A DNA stretch of 19,605 nt. Origin: UBA9410 sp963933065 (lineage in GTDB: Bacteria; Actinomycetota; Acidimicrobiia; Acidimicrobiales; MedAcidi-G1). The notes beneath the pieces were generated by a model. The model made no database searches. It was given only the letters and a program-made list of their open reading frames with translations, and was not told the origin of the DNA. Numbering within the stretch: position 1 is the first letter of the stretch; each line of letters starts with the position of its first letter. Below, piece by piece: positions 1-7,473 of the stretch. The DNA lies in assembly GCA_963933065.1 (NCBI GenBank), contig CAWVUB010000037.1, positions 1 through 19,605 of the forward strand. The letters run 5' to 3'. The translations under genes were made by a program, and so were the position numbers.

Positions 1-1497
1 ACGGAGATCGACGACCAAGTCATTCGGTTCCGACTCATCCTCTGAAGTGATGACGTCTACCTGTACATCTGCCGCTTCGAGACCTTGTTCAACAAGGAGC
101 AGACGGATGTTGGGCACTGCTACCCACGGGTGTGCCAAATCGCTGACCGTCGAGTAGATGCCGAGTTTTCGCGTACTCGGCCAGAGTGACTGGTCGTTAA
201 GAACGACGATCCGGGGATGCATCTCGAGATCGAAGCGTTCAAGTTCTTGATTGAGGTACGTCTCCTTTGACTTAAAGGGCTCGACGAAGACTTGGTCGAT
301 ATTCGTCCGAGTATTCCGAACGGCACCAAGGATCACGACCACCATCAGCATAGTTATCAACCAAACAGGGACTACAGCCCCCTTGGTGGATCGATGCCGG
401 GAACTCAACCTGTCCAAGACAACCTTTAGCAATTGGTGGGCTGCGATGAGCAGATAGACCCACATGGTGACTGTGAGGCCGACCATGTACCGGTATTCGA
501 TCTGGTTTTCGATCACGACGAGATGCATACCCATTGTTAAGCACAGGTAGGCGAGCAAAAGGATGGTCGCTGCGACACGGTTCAGCGCGCTTCCTTTCTG
601 CCGGAGATATAGACCAGTTACCGTGACTGCGAGGACTGGACCAGCAGTCAAGATCGCCTGTAGATCAGTCGGGCTGGACACAAGAAAGGGTCGGGCAGCG
701 ACACCGATCGGAAATTTCGCGAACCAGGAGATTTTCGTTATTGCTCCCGAGAGGGTAGATACCAATAGGACTCTGGAATCTGTCTGCACATCGAGAATCT
801 GATTGACGACTAGGGCGATTGTGAGGGCGACAAGGGCAGAGCCCGCGAGTAGGGCCGCGAGAAGTCCCGATTCTCTGAGCATTCGTTGAACAGAAGTAGG
901 TCTCATTGCTGTGCGGATGCCGAGAAGCCCCCAGGTACACAGTGCGGCCGGGGGGTAGAAGAGAAAGGTAATGACTGTCCCCAAGAACCCAAAGGCGATC
1001 AGTTCGTGACGATTCTCAAACCAGCCCCGGAGAAATACGAGGCCAGAGAGTCCTCCCAGAATTGGTATCCAGGCCAGCTTGTAGACGGTGGCCCATCCGA
1101 CTGCTGCATGGAACGGCGGGAGGAGTCCAACTGAGATAGCCACAAGAGCCGAGTAGATCGGCCTCATTCCCCATGATTGGGTCAACTGTGCGAGCAGTCC
1201 TGCAAAGACGGCAATCCCGATGACGCCGATAAGACGGAGAAAGCGGAGGTCGCCAATGTCGTCGACGAAACCAAACATGACGGTGTTGATGAGCGCACCA
1301 AGAGGCCTCATGTCCGAGAGGTGCTTTGCGCTCGCACTCCTGAAAAGCATCGGGTAGTCGTCGCTCCAAGCTGACCGCTGGAGCGCCAACGGCAGGTATG
1401 GAACAAGCAATGTCAATCCTGCGAATAACGAGAAGAGAACTTTCTTGTCCTGGAGGCGGGTGATACGTAACGCCCAAATTGGTTTCTTAGTCTGCAA
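1..1497 (-). CDS. GT-C/GtrII-like polytopic membrane glycosyltransferase, 3' end beyond left edge (partial)
   Basis: One uninterrupted reading frame of 499 codons runs leftward from a TTG at 1495-1497 and leaves the window without a stop. It is easily missed because it lacks both an ATG near its start and a stop inside the window. The only start upstream of the first membrane segment is this TTG; an in-frame stop lies about 40 bases earlier. The N-terminus is basic (QTKKP), followed by a hydrophobic segment at about 20-38, then an extracytoplasmic-looking motif with SDDYPMLF at 45-52 and an RP at 64-65, and then roughly eight more membrane segments to about residue 391, then a soluble tail. 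An acidic SDD motif after TM1 with a nearby RP is typical of GtrII-like and other GT-C polyprenyl-P-sugar-dependent transferases. It overlaps the flippase end by 11 nt, so the two are probably co-translated. Likely role: transferring a flipped, lipid-linked sugar outside the membrane. A polysaccharide polymerase is an alternative. The frame is certain; the function is moderately so. Confidence 0.8.
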   Translation of the reverse strand, partial: MQTKKPIWALRITRLQDKKVLFSLFAGLTLLVPYLPLALQRSAWSDDYPMLFRSASAKHLSDMRPLGALINTVMFGFVDDIGDLRFLRLIGVIGIAVFAGLLAQLTQSWGMRPIYSALVAISVGLLPPFHAAVGWATVYKLAWIPILGGLSGLVFLRGWFENRHELIAFGFLGTVITFLFYPPAALCTWGLLGIRTAMRPTSVQRMLRESGLLAALLAGSALVALTIALVVNQILDVQTDSRVLLVSTLSGAITKISWFAKFPIGVAARPFLVSSPTDLQAILTAGPVLAVTVTGLYLRQKGSALNRVAATILLLAYLCLTMGMHLVVIENQIEYRYMVGLTVTMWVYLLIAAHQLLKVVLDRLSSRHRSTKGAVVPVWLITMLMVVVILGAVRNTRTNIDQVFVEPFKSKETYLNQELERFDLEMHPRIVVLNDQSLWPSTRKLGIYSTVSDLAHPWVAVPNIRLLLVEQGLEAADVQVDVITSEDESEPNDLVVDLR

Positions 1498-2746
1498 TGG
1501 TCCATTTTCCGGGGTCAGGTGTTGGGCAAGATACGCCTACATAAAGGGGAACGTTGTGGCGGTGCAGAACGAAGAGCAAGCCGGTCGCAACTCCAAGTTC
1601 GACTGTTACGACAGTGCAGAGCATCGATGTCAAGGAAACGACTGGGGCCATGGCTATGTACGCGACACCCAAGCCTGCTGCGGAAACCCAGATAGTGATT
1701 AGTTGTCGATCTAGGCGGGCAGCGGAGGCAGCGACAACTAGGACGATGTTGACGACAGCAATCGCTGTGGCGGTTGTCGCGAGCAGGCTCTGTACAACAC
1801 TCACGGCAACCAAGTTCCCGAACAGAATCTGGACCGCCACAGGAGTTCCAAGCGTCACGGCGACAATTCCCGAGATCACATAGAAGAGCAACGTCCACTT
1901 ACGCCTAACGGATTGAAGGACACTCTGGCTGATGTGGTCGTTACTTCTTGTCCGAGTTTTCCCTAACTTTCGGTCGGCTGTGAATTTTGGTACAAGGCTT
2001 AGAGATAACTGATATGGAGTGCGAAGAAGCGCGAGCAGAATGAAGGTTGAAGATGTCTCAATAATGTTCACAGACTTGACCGCCATGATCGTTGGGGACA
2101 TCACGAGAGTGGCGTAGGCAAGTAGGCCGGCGATTGCCGCGCCATGCATTTGGGTCCTCGGTTGAGTGGCCTTTTCGACACCCAAGCTTGAACGCGGCGC
2201 TAACAGCGCCACTCCAAATCCAAGGAGAATGGCTAGAGCGAAGGAACCAGGCCCAGCGTCAAAGATCCAGAGAACAAGCGCCGCGGCAGCTCTAACAATG
2301 TTCTCAAGAGCCGACAGGAACGCTACGAAGCGAAACTTTCGACGTGCCGCCCAAAGACCCCTGGTAGTGCTCGTGGCGGCACAGCCGAGGGGTATCAGAG
2401 TCGCGAAGAGTGGCCAGATCACCGAGGAGTCACCGAAGATTTCCGTTCTCCAAATTGTGGTCACGACAGCGACACCTGACATCAGGGGCACTGTGACCCT
2501 CAGCGTCTCCTGAGAGCGGAGGGCATGGAAGACGCTTCGGTAGGCACCCGCTGATGTGATCACGTGCTGCTGTACCGAAAAGCCTAGGCCTCCCGCGGAA
2601 AGCGCCCAGATCGTCCAGATTTGGAGGATCTGTCTGAATTGATTGAGGCCGAGGGAGTGAGAAGACGCCGTGATGAAAGTGAGTGCCGACAGCCCGGATA
2701 CAAGAGAACCGAGAAGGAGCCAAAGTTCGTCATGTCGAGACCTCAT
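1487..2746 (-). CDS. Wzx-like polysaccharide flippase (MOP superfamily)
   Basis: This 419-residue protein is almost wholly hydrophobic, with about 12 predicted membrane segments separated by short basic loops. Examples are residues about 7-27, 40-60, 90-105, 115-130 and 160-180, a basic central loop near 270-290 (DRKLGKTRTRS), and further helices to residue 400. Length and pattern fit Wzx/MATE-like flippases that move undecaprenyl-linked sugars across the cytoplasmic membrane. No single motif proves the assignment, as is usual in this family. It sits 16 bases after the aminotransferase gene and overlaps the GT-C gene that follows, so it belongs to a left-facing three-gene unit. The start is the ATG at 2746, with only a short GGGG just upstream as a possible ribosome site. 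The substrate is unknown; the neighbours suggest a lipid-linked amino-sugar or a repeat unit carrying one. Confidence 0.78.
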   Translation of the reverse strand: MRSRHDELWLLLGSLVSGLSALTFITASSHSLGLNQFRQILQIWTIWALSAGGLGFSVQQHVITSAGAYRSVFHALRSQETLRVTVPLMSGVAVVTTIWRTEIFGDSSVIWPLFATLIPLGCAATSTTRGLWAARRKFRFVAFLSALENIVRAAAALVLWIFDAGPGSFALAILLGFGVALLAPRSSLGVEKATQPRTQMHGAAIAGLLAYATLVMSPTIMAVKSVNIIETSSTFILLALLRTPYQLSLSLVPKFTADRKLGKTRTRSNDHISQSVLQSVRRKWTLLFYVISGIVAVTLGTPVAVQILFGNLVAVSVVQSLLATTATAIAVVNIVLVVAASAARLDRQLITIWVSAAGLGVAYIAMAPVVSLTSMLCTVVTVELGVATGLLFVLHRHNVPLYVGVSCPTPDPGKWTIAD

Positions 2747-2762
2747 CCCCGTTCAGTTCTGG

Positions 2763-3911
2763 TTAGACGGCGCGCTCAAAGGCGCCAATGAGTGCTTCTA
2801 CGACCCGTTCGGCCTGACTAACGTTCTGACTGGTGAAGAACGGCAAACGGATGATCCGACTGCTTACGGAGTCAGTTGTCGGACAATCGAAACGCCGGGT
2901 TGTCCAGGGTTGAGCGCCCGTGGAGTGATGCAGGGGTTGGTAGTGGAATGTGGCACCTATTCCAGACTCGTTTAACTCGCGCAGGACTGCGGTACGCCGT
3001 TTGGCGTTCGAAGCGAGCACGTAGAACATGTGATAGCCGAGTCCGTGCCCCTGTGGCACTAAAGGTACCCGGAATCCCAACCGCTCCTGTAGAGGGAAGA
3101 GTGCACTGTGGTAATGATCGAAGAGGTTCTTCCGCTTCTTCATTATGACCGCCCGTTGTTCGAGCTGACCTAACAGGTATGCCGCCAGCAGGTCCGACAT
3201 GCCGAACGATGAGCCCTTGTCAATCCAGGTGTATCGGTCTACGTGGTTGTTGCGGAAGGATTCTCGGTTCGTGCCCTTGTCATACAGTGTGTGAGCCCGA
3301 GATACGTCCTGTTCGCAGTTGATAACCAGGGCTCCACCCTCTCCGCACGAGAAGTTCTTCGTTTCGTGGAAACTCAAGGTAGAGAATCTGCCAAGGGATC
3401 CAAGTGGGCGGCCCTGCGCAGATCCGAAGAGTCCATGGGCATTGTCCTCGACAACGTCGACCCCCATCCGCTCGCACAGGACCATTAGTGGCGCAATGGC
3501 CATCGCGATCCCTCCGTAGTGGATTGGGACGACGGCACGGGTCCGGTCGTCTATTAAGTTCTCTACCGAATCGGGATCAAGTCCGAGAGTGTCCGCTTCT
3601 ATGTCAGCGAAACGGAGTTCAGCGCCTTCGCGGGTAAACGCTAGAGCGGTTGTGACAAACGCGAATGACGGGACGATCACGTTGTCACCTGGTTCAATGT
3701 CCAGCAGCATCGCCGACAGTTCGAGTGCCGCCGTGCAGGAAGTCGTCAGGAGTACTTCTTTGGCACCCAGCGCTTCCTGCAGGAGTTCTGAGACTCTGAC
3801 CGAGTAGGGCCCTTTCGCAGCGTTGTGTCCGGAGGACACAGAATCTTTGAGAAACTGGAGTTCGTTTCCTTCTAAGGAACTAAGATTAAATGGGATCCGT
3901 TCTACTGCCAT
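2763..3911 (-). CDS. wecE: WecE/RffA-type dTDP-4-oxo-6-deoxyhexose aminotransferase
   Basis: A 382-residue PLP enzyme of the DegT/DnrJ/EryC1 family (fold type I). It converts a dTDP-4-oxo-6-deoxyhexose to the 4-amino sugar, using glutamate as amino donor in characterised WecE. It follows E. coli WecE closely along its length as I recall that sequence: IPFN at the N-terminus, a TSCTAALE phosphate-binding region near 57-64, PSFAFV at 81-86, VVEDNAHG at 153-160 with Asp156 stacking on the cofactor, and SFHETKNF at 180-187 with the Schiff-base Lys185. YTWIDKGSSF, MSDL and FHYQPLH signatures follow. I chose the ATG at 3911 because the family begins at IPFN; a longer frame from 3974 would run across the divergent promoter gap. 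No clear Shine-Dalgarno precedes it. First gene of the left-facing unit. The stereochemistry of the product (Fuc4N or Qui4N) cannot be read from the sequence. Confidence 0.9.
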   Translation of the reverse strand: MAVERIPFNLSSLEGNELQFLKDSVSSGHNAAKGPYSVRVSELLQEALGAKEVLLTTSCTAALELSAMLLDIEPGDNVIVPSFAFVTTALAFTREGAELRFADIEADTLGLDPDSVENLIDDRTRAVVPIHYGGIAMAIAPLMVLCERMGVDVVEDNAHGLFGSAQGRPLGSLGRFSTLSFHETKNFSCGEGGALVINCEQDVSRAHTLYDKGTNRESFRNNHVDRYTWIDKGSSFGMSDLLAAYLLGQLEQRAVIMKKRKNLFDHYHSALFPLQERLGFRVPLVPQGHGLGYHMFYVLASNAKRRTAVLRELNESGIGATFHYQPLHHSTGAQPWTTRRFDCPTTDSVSSRIIRLPFFTSQNVSQAERVVEALIGAFERAV

Positions 3912-3985
3912 GCGGCTGAACCGTACTTCGGTTGTCAGTCCCCGAATCGCCAAGATCCCACACTTTCCAGTCAATGATCGTGCGT
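3912..3985. promoter_or_regulatory. Divergent promoter region between aminotransferase and formyltransferase units
   Basis: These 74 bases separate the two preferred start codons of oppositely directed sugar genes, so both units must be driven from here or from within the flanking codons. On the plus strand a TTGTCA at 3932-3937 resembles a -35 box, but no good -10 lies 17 bases on. On the minus strand a TTGACT (reverse complement of 3970-3975) is a -35-like match, again without a convincing -10. The placement is strongly implied by gene order; the exact boxes are not supported. Longer alternative starts (3974 minus, 3932 or 3974 plus) would make the two genes overlap and leave no promoter space. 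Confidence 0.4.
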
Positions 3986-5038
3986 ATGAGAATCGTTTAC
4001 TTTTCGCGCCAGTTCAATCGCGGCGGCTTAGCAATCCTTGATTCGCTAATCGAGAGCCAACGATTCGATGTCGTAGCGCTTGTGGTTCCGCCGATTCCGT
4101 CCTCTCAGCGGGCGTTGCGTCGCCTAAACCATCCCCTGACGGCTTGGTGGGAGAAACTGCGGTACTGGTCGGTTTGCGCTCTTACTGGGGCACGGCGACT
4201 TAGATTTGAGGACTCGATTGATCAGCGGGCACGGGGTGTAGGGATTCCCGTGCTCGAGATCCCGTCTCTCAAGGACGAGAAGAAATGGCGATTACTCAAG
4301 GGTTACGAGCCAGATCTTCTAGTTCTCGGTGGGGGCTGGCCGGAGTTGCTCCCTTCAGGAGTTATTGCTATTGCACCTCTCGGTGCGATCAGCGCCCATC
4401 CGTCTCTGTTGCCTGCTTATCGTGGATCCGATGTGCATCGATGGCAGATTCGTGATGGCGTAAGTGTCTCAGGCACGACAATTCACTATTTGGATTCAAA
4501 CTTCGACACTGGCCCCATACTCGGGCAGGTGGAGGTCGGAGTACTACCTGACGACACCCCCCAAGACCTCTTTCGTCGTATCAGTCAGGTGGCGGGGCCG
4601 CTCATGCTGTCCGTCCTAGACCGCATCGCACGCTCAGCACCTGAGCGCGTCAAGGTTGCGCCCCAACCGAATAGTGGTAGCGAGTCGTTACCGAAGTGGC
4701 CATGGGGGAATGCCGACTTCCTCACTATCGATCCTCGGGTGTCAGCCAGGGAGCTTGAACGGTTTGTGCGCGCCTGTGCTCAGGAATCTTTCAACTATGA
4801 CGGGCCGTGGATTCGAATCGGATCACAGCAGTTCATCGTGCGTATCTGTGAGGTCGGACCAAGAGTCGCCGGAGCGCGACCTGGCGTGGTTGTATTACGT
4901 GATGGATGGCCGGTCCTCCAGTGTGGCGACGAAGCCGTGGTACTGAGACAACTGCAGAAGCGTGGGCCTGCACCGAGGAGTTTCCGTAGTGTTTCTGGTC
5001 GGAGTTTGGCACGTAGGGAAATCCGCCAACCTAACTAA
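3986..5038 (+). CDS. Sugar N-formyltransferase-like protein with Ser replacing the catalytic Asn
   Basis: A 350-residue protein of the formyltransferase fold (Formyl_trans_N, then a C-terminal domain), the family of Fmt, PurN, the ArnA N-domain and sugar N-formyltransferases such as VioF. These move a formyl group from N10-formyl-tetrahydrofolate to an amine. Seen here: an N-terminal Rossmann-like strand (MRIVYFSRQ), LLVLGGGWPELLP, the hallmark AHPSLLPAYRGSD with His138, and DTGPIL with Asp174, exactly 36 residues after the His as in E. coli Fmt. The family Asn two residues before the His is Ser136 (codon AGC). The C-terminal half (NADFLTIDP, GPWIRIGSQQF) resembles the accessory domain of ArnA/Fmt-like enzymes. 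The start at 3986 fits the family; 3974 is possible. Its pairing with WecE suggests a 4-amino-4,6-dideoxyhexose substrate. It could also be a weak or repurposed enzyme given the Ser. Confidence 0.83.
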   Translation: MRIVYFSRQFNRGGLAILDSLIESQRFDVVALVVPPIPSSQRALRRLNHPLTAWWEKLRYWSVCALTGARRLRFEDSIDQRARGVGIPVLEIPSLKDEKKWRLLKGYEPDLLVLGGGWPELLPSGVIAIAPLGAISAHPSLLPAYRGSDVHRWQIRDGVSVSGTTIHYLDSNFDTGPILGQVEVGVLPDDTPQDLFRRISQVAGPLMLSVLDRIARSAPERVKVAPQPNSGSESLPKWPWGNADFLTIDPRVSARELERFVRACAQESFNYDGPWIRIGSQQFIVRICEVGPRVAGARPGVVVLRDGWPVLQCGDEAVVLRQLQKRGPAPRSFRSVSGRSLARREIRQPN

Positions 5039-5050
5039 TCTGATATCACA

Positions 5051-5060
5051 GAGGTAAGGG
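5051..5060 (+). promoter_or_regulatory. Ribosome binding site deciding the ATP-grasp start
   Basis: A purine-rich GAGGTAAGGG ends four bases before the ATG at 5065. It favours that ATG over the TTG at 5062 directly before it, and is among the clearest Shine-Dalgarno sites in the island. Confidence 0.6.
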
Positions 5061-5064
5061 TTTG

Positions 5065-6285
5065 ATGACGGTAGGTGGGCCTGCGGCCGAATCCCGACTC
5101 CTCGTTTTGGGTGCCGGCGTCTTCCAGCTCTCGATCATCCGGAGAGCGCGCGAACTCGGCGCGTACGTCATTACGGCAGACCACACTCCCTCTAATCCAG
5201 GTCATAGGATTGCCAACCAGACGATCGACTGCTCGACTATCGAGACGGCACAAATCATCAGCCAGGCGCAACAACTCGGCATTGATGGTGTCGTGACAGC
5301 CGCCAGCGATGTTGCCGTTGCCACTATGGCGGCCGTGCGATCTGTGCTCGGCCTCCCCGGGGCCTTCACTCCCGAACTCTCTAATACTTTTTCAACGAAG
5401 CCTGCATTCCGAGAGTTTCTGAGGAGAGAAGGGTTGTCATCTCAGCGCTACTACTTCAGCGACAGTATCGAAACAGTTGTAGAAGCCGTACGAGGCTTTA
5501 CGTTTCCAGTGGTCACCAAGCCGGCTGATTCCTCAGGGTCACGTGGAGTCATTCTTGTGTCAGAGCCAGACGAACTTGAAGAGGCCCTGCGTCTTTCCGT
5601 TTTCTTTTCACGCTCAGGAGTTGTTGGCGCCGAGGAGTTCCTTCCTGGTGTCGAGTACGGGGGTGATCTGTTTGTAAAGGGAGGACGGATCGAACACCTC
5701 TGCGTGACCGATAAGCACCTTGAGCAGTTCACTGTAAAGGGGCATGTCTTGCCATCGAGAGTCCAGCCAGCGGGAGAGGCTTTAATCTGCGCTGCCTTAG
5801 ACAGACTCTGCAATCGTCTGGGGTACAAGGAGGGCCCAATGAACTTCGACGTCAAGATTGACGGTCAGCATGTGAATCTGATTGAGGTAAGTCCGCGTTT
5901 AGGAGGGAACAGCATTCCGGACCTGATACGACGCTCAACCGGCCTCGACTTTGAGGCGATGTCTGTATTGCAGGCGCTAGGTCTTGATGTCACTCTGGAA
6001 GAGAACCAACCCCACGGTATGGCAGGCTCAGTGATTTTGGGAGCGACTAGCCCGAGTATCGTGAGTTATCTTCCGGACTTAACAGAGATGCGTTCGCTAG
6101 TAAACGCTGTGTGGAATGTCCAGTGGGCCAAGGGTGTCGGGGAGAGCGTTAATCCTATGGCCAACTCTGGAGATATGATTGGAGTGGTCTGTTTCGACTG
6201 CATCGATCAAACCGACTACGAGGTAAGTCGTCGCCGTCTAGAGGATTGGACGGAGAATGTAATGTGTCGTGATAATGCGAGCTAA
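5065..6285 (+). CDS. ATP-grasp carboxylate-amine ligase of the polysaccharide island
   Basis: A 406-residue ATP-grasp enzyme, most like the biotin carboxylase/CPSase/PylC branch. The N-terminal Rossmann-like domain carries LLVLGAGVFQ at 12-21 and ITADHTPSNPGH at 36-47. The central ATP-binding region has FPVVTKPADSSGSRGV at 147-162 with nucleotide-contacting Lys152 and a glycine-rich loop, then GAEEFLPG at 188-195. The catalytic metal site is visible as NFDVKID at 260-266, Glu274 in IEVSPRLGGN and Asn282. All key residues look intact, so an active ATP-dependent ligase forming an acyl-phosphate intermediate is expected. Substrates are unknown; in this context an amide bond between an amino sugar and an amino acid or other carboxylate is the simplest inference. 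It lies 26 bases after the formyltransferase and overlaps the next gene, so the three are one transcription unit. No regulatory signal beyond its ribosome site was seen. Confidence 0.82.
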   Translation: MTVGGPAAESRLLVLGAGVFQLSIIRRARELGAYVITADHTPSNPGHRIANQTIDCSTIETAQIISQAQQLGIDGVVTAASDVAVATMAAVRSVLGLPGAFTPELSNTFSTKPAFREFLRREGLSSQRYYFSDSIETVVEAVRGFTFPVVTKPADSSGSRGVILVSEPDELEEALRLSVFFSRSGVVGAEEFLPGVEYGGDLFVKGGRIEHLCVTDKHLEQFTVKGHVLPSRVQPAGEALICAALDRLCNRLGYKEGPMNFDVKIDGQHVNLIEVSPRLGGNSIPDLIRRSTGLDFEAMSVLQALGLDVTLEENQPHGMAGSVILGATSPSIVSYLPDLTEMRSLVNAVWNVQWAKGVGESVNPMANSGDMIGVVCFDCIDQTDYEVSRRRLEDWTENVMCRDNAS

Positions 6286-7306
6286 GGATCGCCAAACCTA
6301 TTCAGTTGTTGTACCTGTATTTAACTCCGAGGTAACTCTTGAGGAGTTGTACCAACGACTTACTAATGTTCTGACGGAGTTGCTTGGGGTCGAAGATCGG
6401 TACGAACTGGTCTTTGTTGATGACGCCAGCACCGGGAATACGTGGCCAATCCTCCAGAAGTTGGTCGATCAGGATTCTCGTGTTCGGGCAATTCAACTTA
6501 TGAAAAATTCGGGGCAGGGGCTGGCGACTATCTGTGGTCTTCAAGCAGCAGTTGGTACTCGGGTTATTACGTTAGATGACGATCTTCAGCATCCTCCGGA
6601 GGAGATCCCGGTTCTGGTCAGGTATCTCGACGAACATCCCGAGTGTGAGGTTGTCATGGGTGTTCCAGGCGAGAAACAGCATCCGCTGTGGAGAAAATTA
6701 GGCAGCCGTGTGAGGAATCGCATGACGACTGTGATCCTGAACAAGCCCAACGAGCTCAGCTTCTCAGGCTTTCGGCTGATGACTAGTGCGGTCGCAAATG
6801 CTCTTGGAGGTGTCCGGCTTCCTTACCCAGCGGTAGGGCCGCTCTTGCTGCGCGTGACAGACCGTGTCGCCAGTGTGGAAACTGAACATCATCCGCGGAA
6901 AGAAGGGAAGAGCGGCTACAGCATCCTGAAACTACTCAGGCAGATGATGGGAAACCTTGTCGCCTTCTCTGTTCTTCCTCTCCAATTTCTTGCGGGAATC
7001 GGCATTCTTGGGTTCGTCTCCAGCCTTGGCTACGTGGGTTATCTGTTAGTTAGATATATGACCGGTGGTTCAGATGTGGCCGGGTTTACGACTCAGGCGC
7101 TGCTACTGACATCGATGTTCGGTCTTAGTTTTTTGGCCTTCGGTTTTATCGGTGAGTATCTTGTCAGGATCCTCAACTCAACGGCAACGACTCCACCATT
7201 CGTTGTTCGATCTGATATTCAGTCAATCTCATTTTCATCACCCGAGAATGGGCCTGGAGAATTTGGGAAGGGCGAGCAGGAGCCTAACGAACGGAATAGG
7301 CAATAA
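6269..7306 (+). CDS. ArnC/GtrB-type polyprenyl-phosphate glycosyltransferase (GT2)
   Basis: A 345-residue family 2 glycosyltransferase with C-terminal membrane helices, the build of ArnC, GtrB, DPM and CsbB-type enzymes. It is expected to move a sugar from a nucleotide donor to polyprenyl phosphate at the inner face of the membrane. Seen: SVVVPVFNSE at 12-21, the nucleotide-binding ELVFVDDAST at 46-55, MKNSGQGLAT at 78-87, the metal-binding LDDDLQHPPEE at 102-112, and a basic KEGKSGYSILKL signature at 211-222 typical of this subgroup. Two hydrophobic stretches follow at about 229-261 and 273-300, with a polar tail. The GTG at 6269 or the ATG at 6275 is the start; either overlaps the ATP-grasp stop, implying translational coupling. 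Partner to the GT-C transferase and flippase across the divergent gap. The sugar loaded is inferred, not shown. Confidence 0.88.
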   Translation: MIMRAKDRQTYSVVVPVFNSEVTLEELYQRLTNVLTELLGVEDRYELVFVDDASTGNTWPILQKLVDQDSRVRAIQLMKNSGQGLATICGLQAAVGTRVITLDDDLQHPPEEIPVLVRYLDEHPECEVVMGVPGEKQHPLWRKLGSRVRNRMTTVILNKPNELSFSGFRLMTSAVANALGGVRLPYPAVGPLLLRVTDRVASVETEHHPRKEGKSGYSILKLLRQMMGNLVAFSVLPLQFLAGIGILGFVSSLGYVGYLLVRYMTGGSDVAGFTTQALLLTSMFGLSFLAFGFIGEYLVRILNSTATTPPFVVRSDIQSISFSSPENGPGEFGKGEQEPNERNRQ

Positions 7307-7356
7307 TCAGAATTAGTTGTATGTCTAGGCAAAGATCTGAACGGTTGAATACTTGC

Positions 7357-7399
7357 TTCAAGCAAAGAGTAGTAATTTTTCAAGCAAAGAGTAGTAATT
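7357..7399. repeat. Two-copy tandem repeat, 21 bp with 22-bp period
   Basis: The sequence beginning TTCAAGCAAAGAGTAG and ending TAATT occurs at 7357-7377 and again, identical, at 7379-7399, separated by one T. The first copy overlaps a 13-base palindrome TTGCTT-C-AAGCAA at 7353-7365, which the second copy lacks. It may be a slippage duplication or a scar; two copies are too few to call an array. Confidence 0.85.
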
Positions 7400-7441
7400 G
7401 CTGAGATTAGTTGGCCTCAGAGCGCGCTCACAACAACTTCA

Positions 7442-7473
7442 GTATTAGTCAGGAAAATGTTTCTGACTAATAC
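7442..7473. terminator. Candidate bidirectional terminator hairpin
   Basis: GTATTAGTCAG (7442-7452) pairs perfectly with CTGACTAATAC (7463-7473), an 11-bp stem, and weaker pairs continue into the 10-base loop. It lies between converging genes where a two-way terminator is expected. No T-run follows on either strand, so this is not a classic intrinsic terminator; a protein-binding palindrome is the alternative. Confidence 0.5.

Noticed and set aside
120..940. Several short frames on both strands in the first kilobase
   Set aside because: All are out-of-frame shadows of the single open-ended GT-C gene that reads without a stop from 1497 to 1.
7357..7399. Possible CRISPR or integrase attachment array
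   Set aside because: Only two adjacent copies with a one-base separation, no spacers, and no cas, integrase or tRNA gene nearby; kept only as a tandem repeat.
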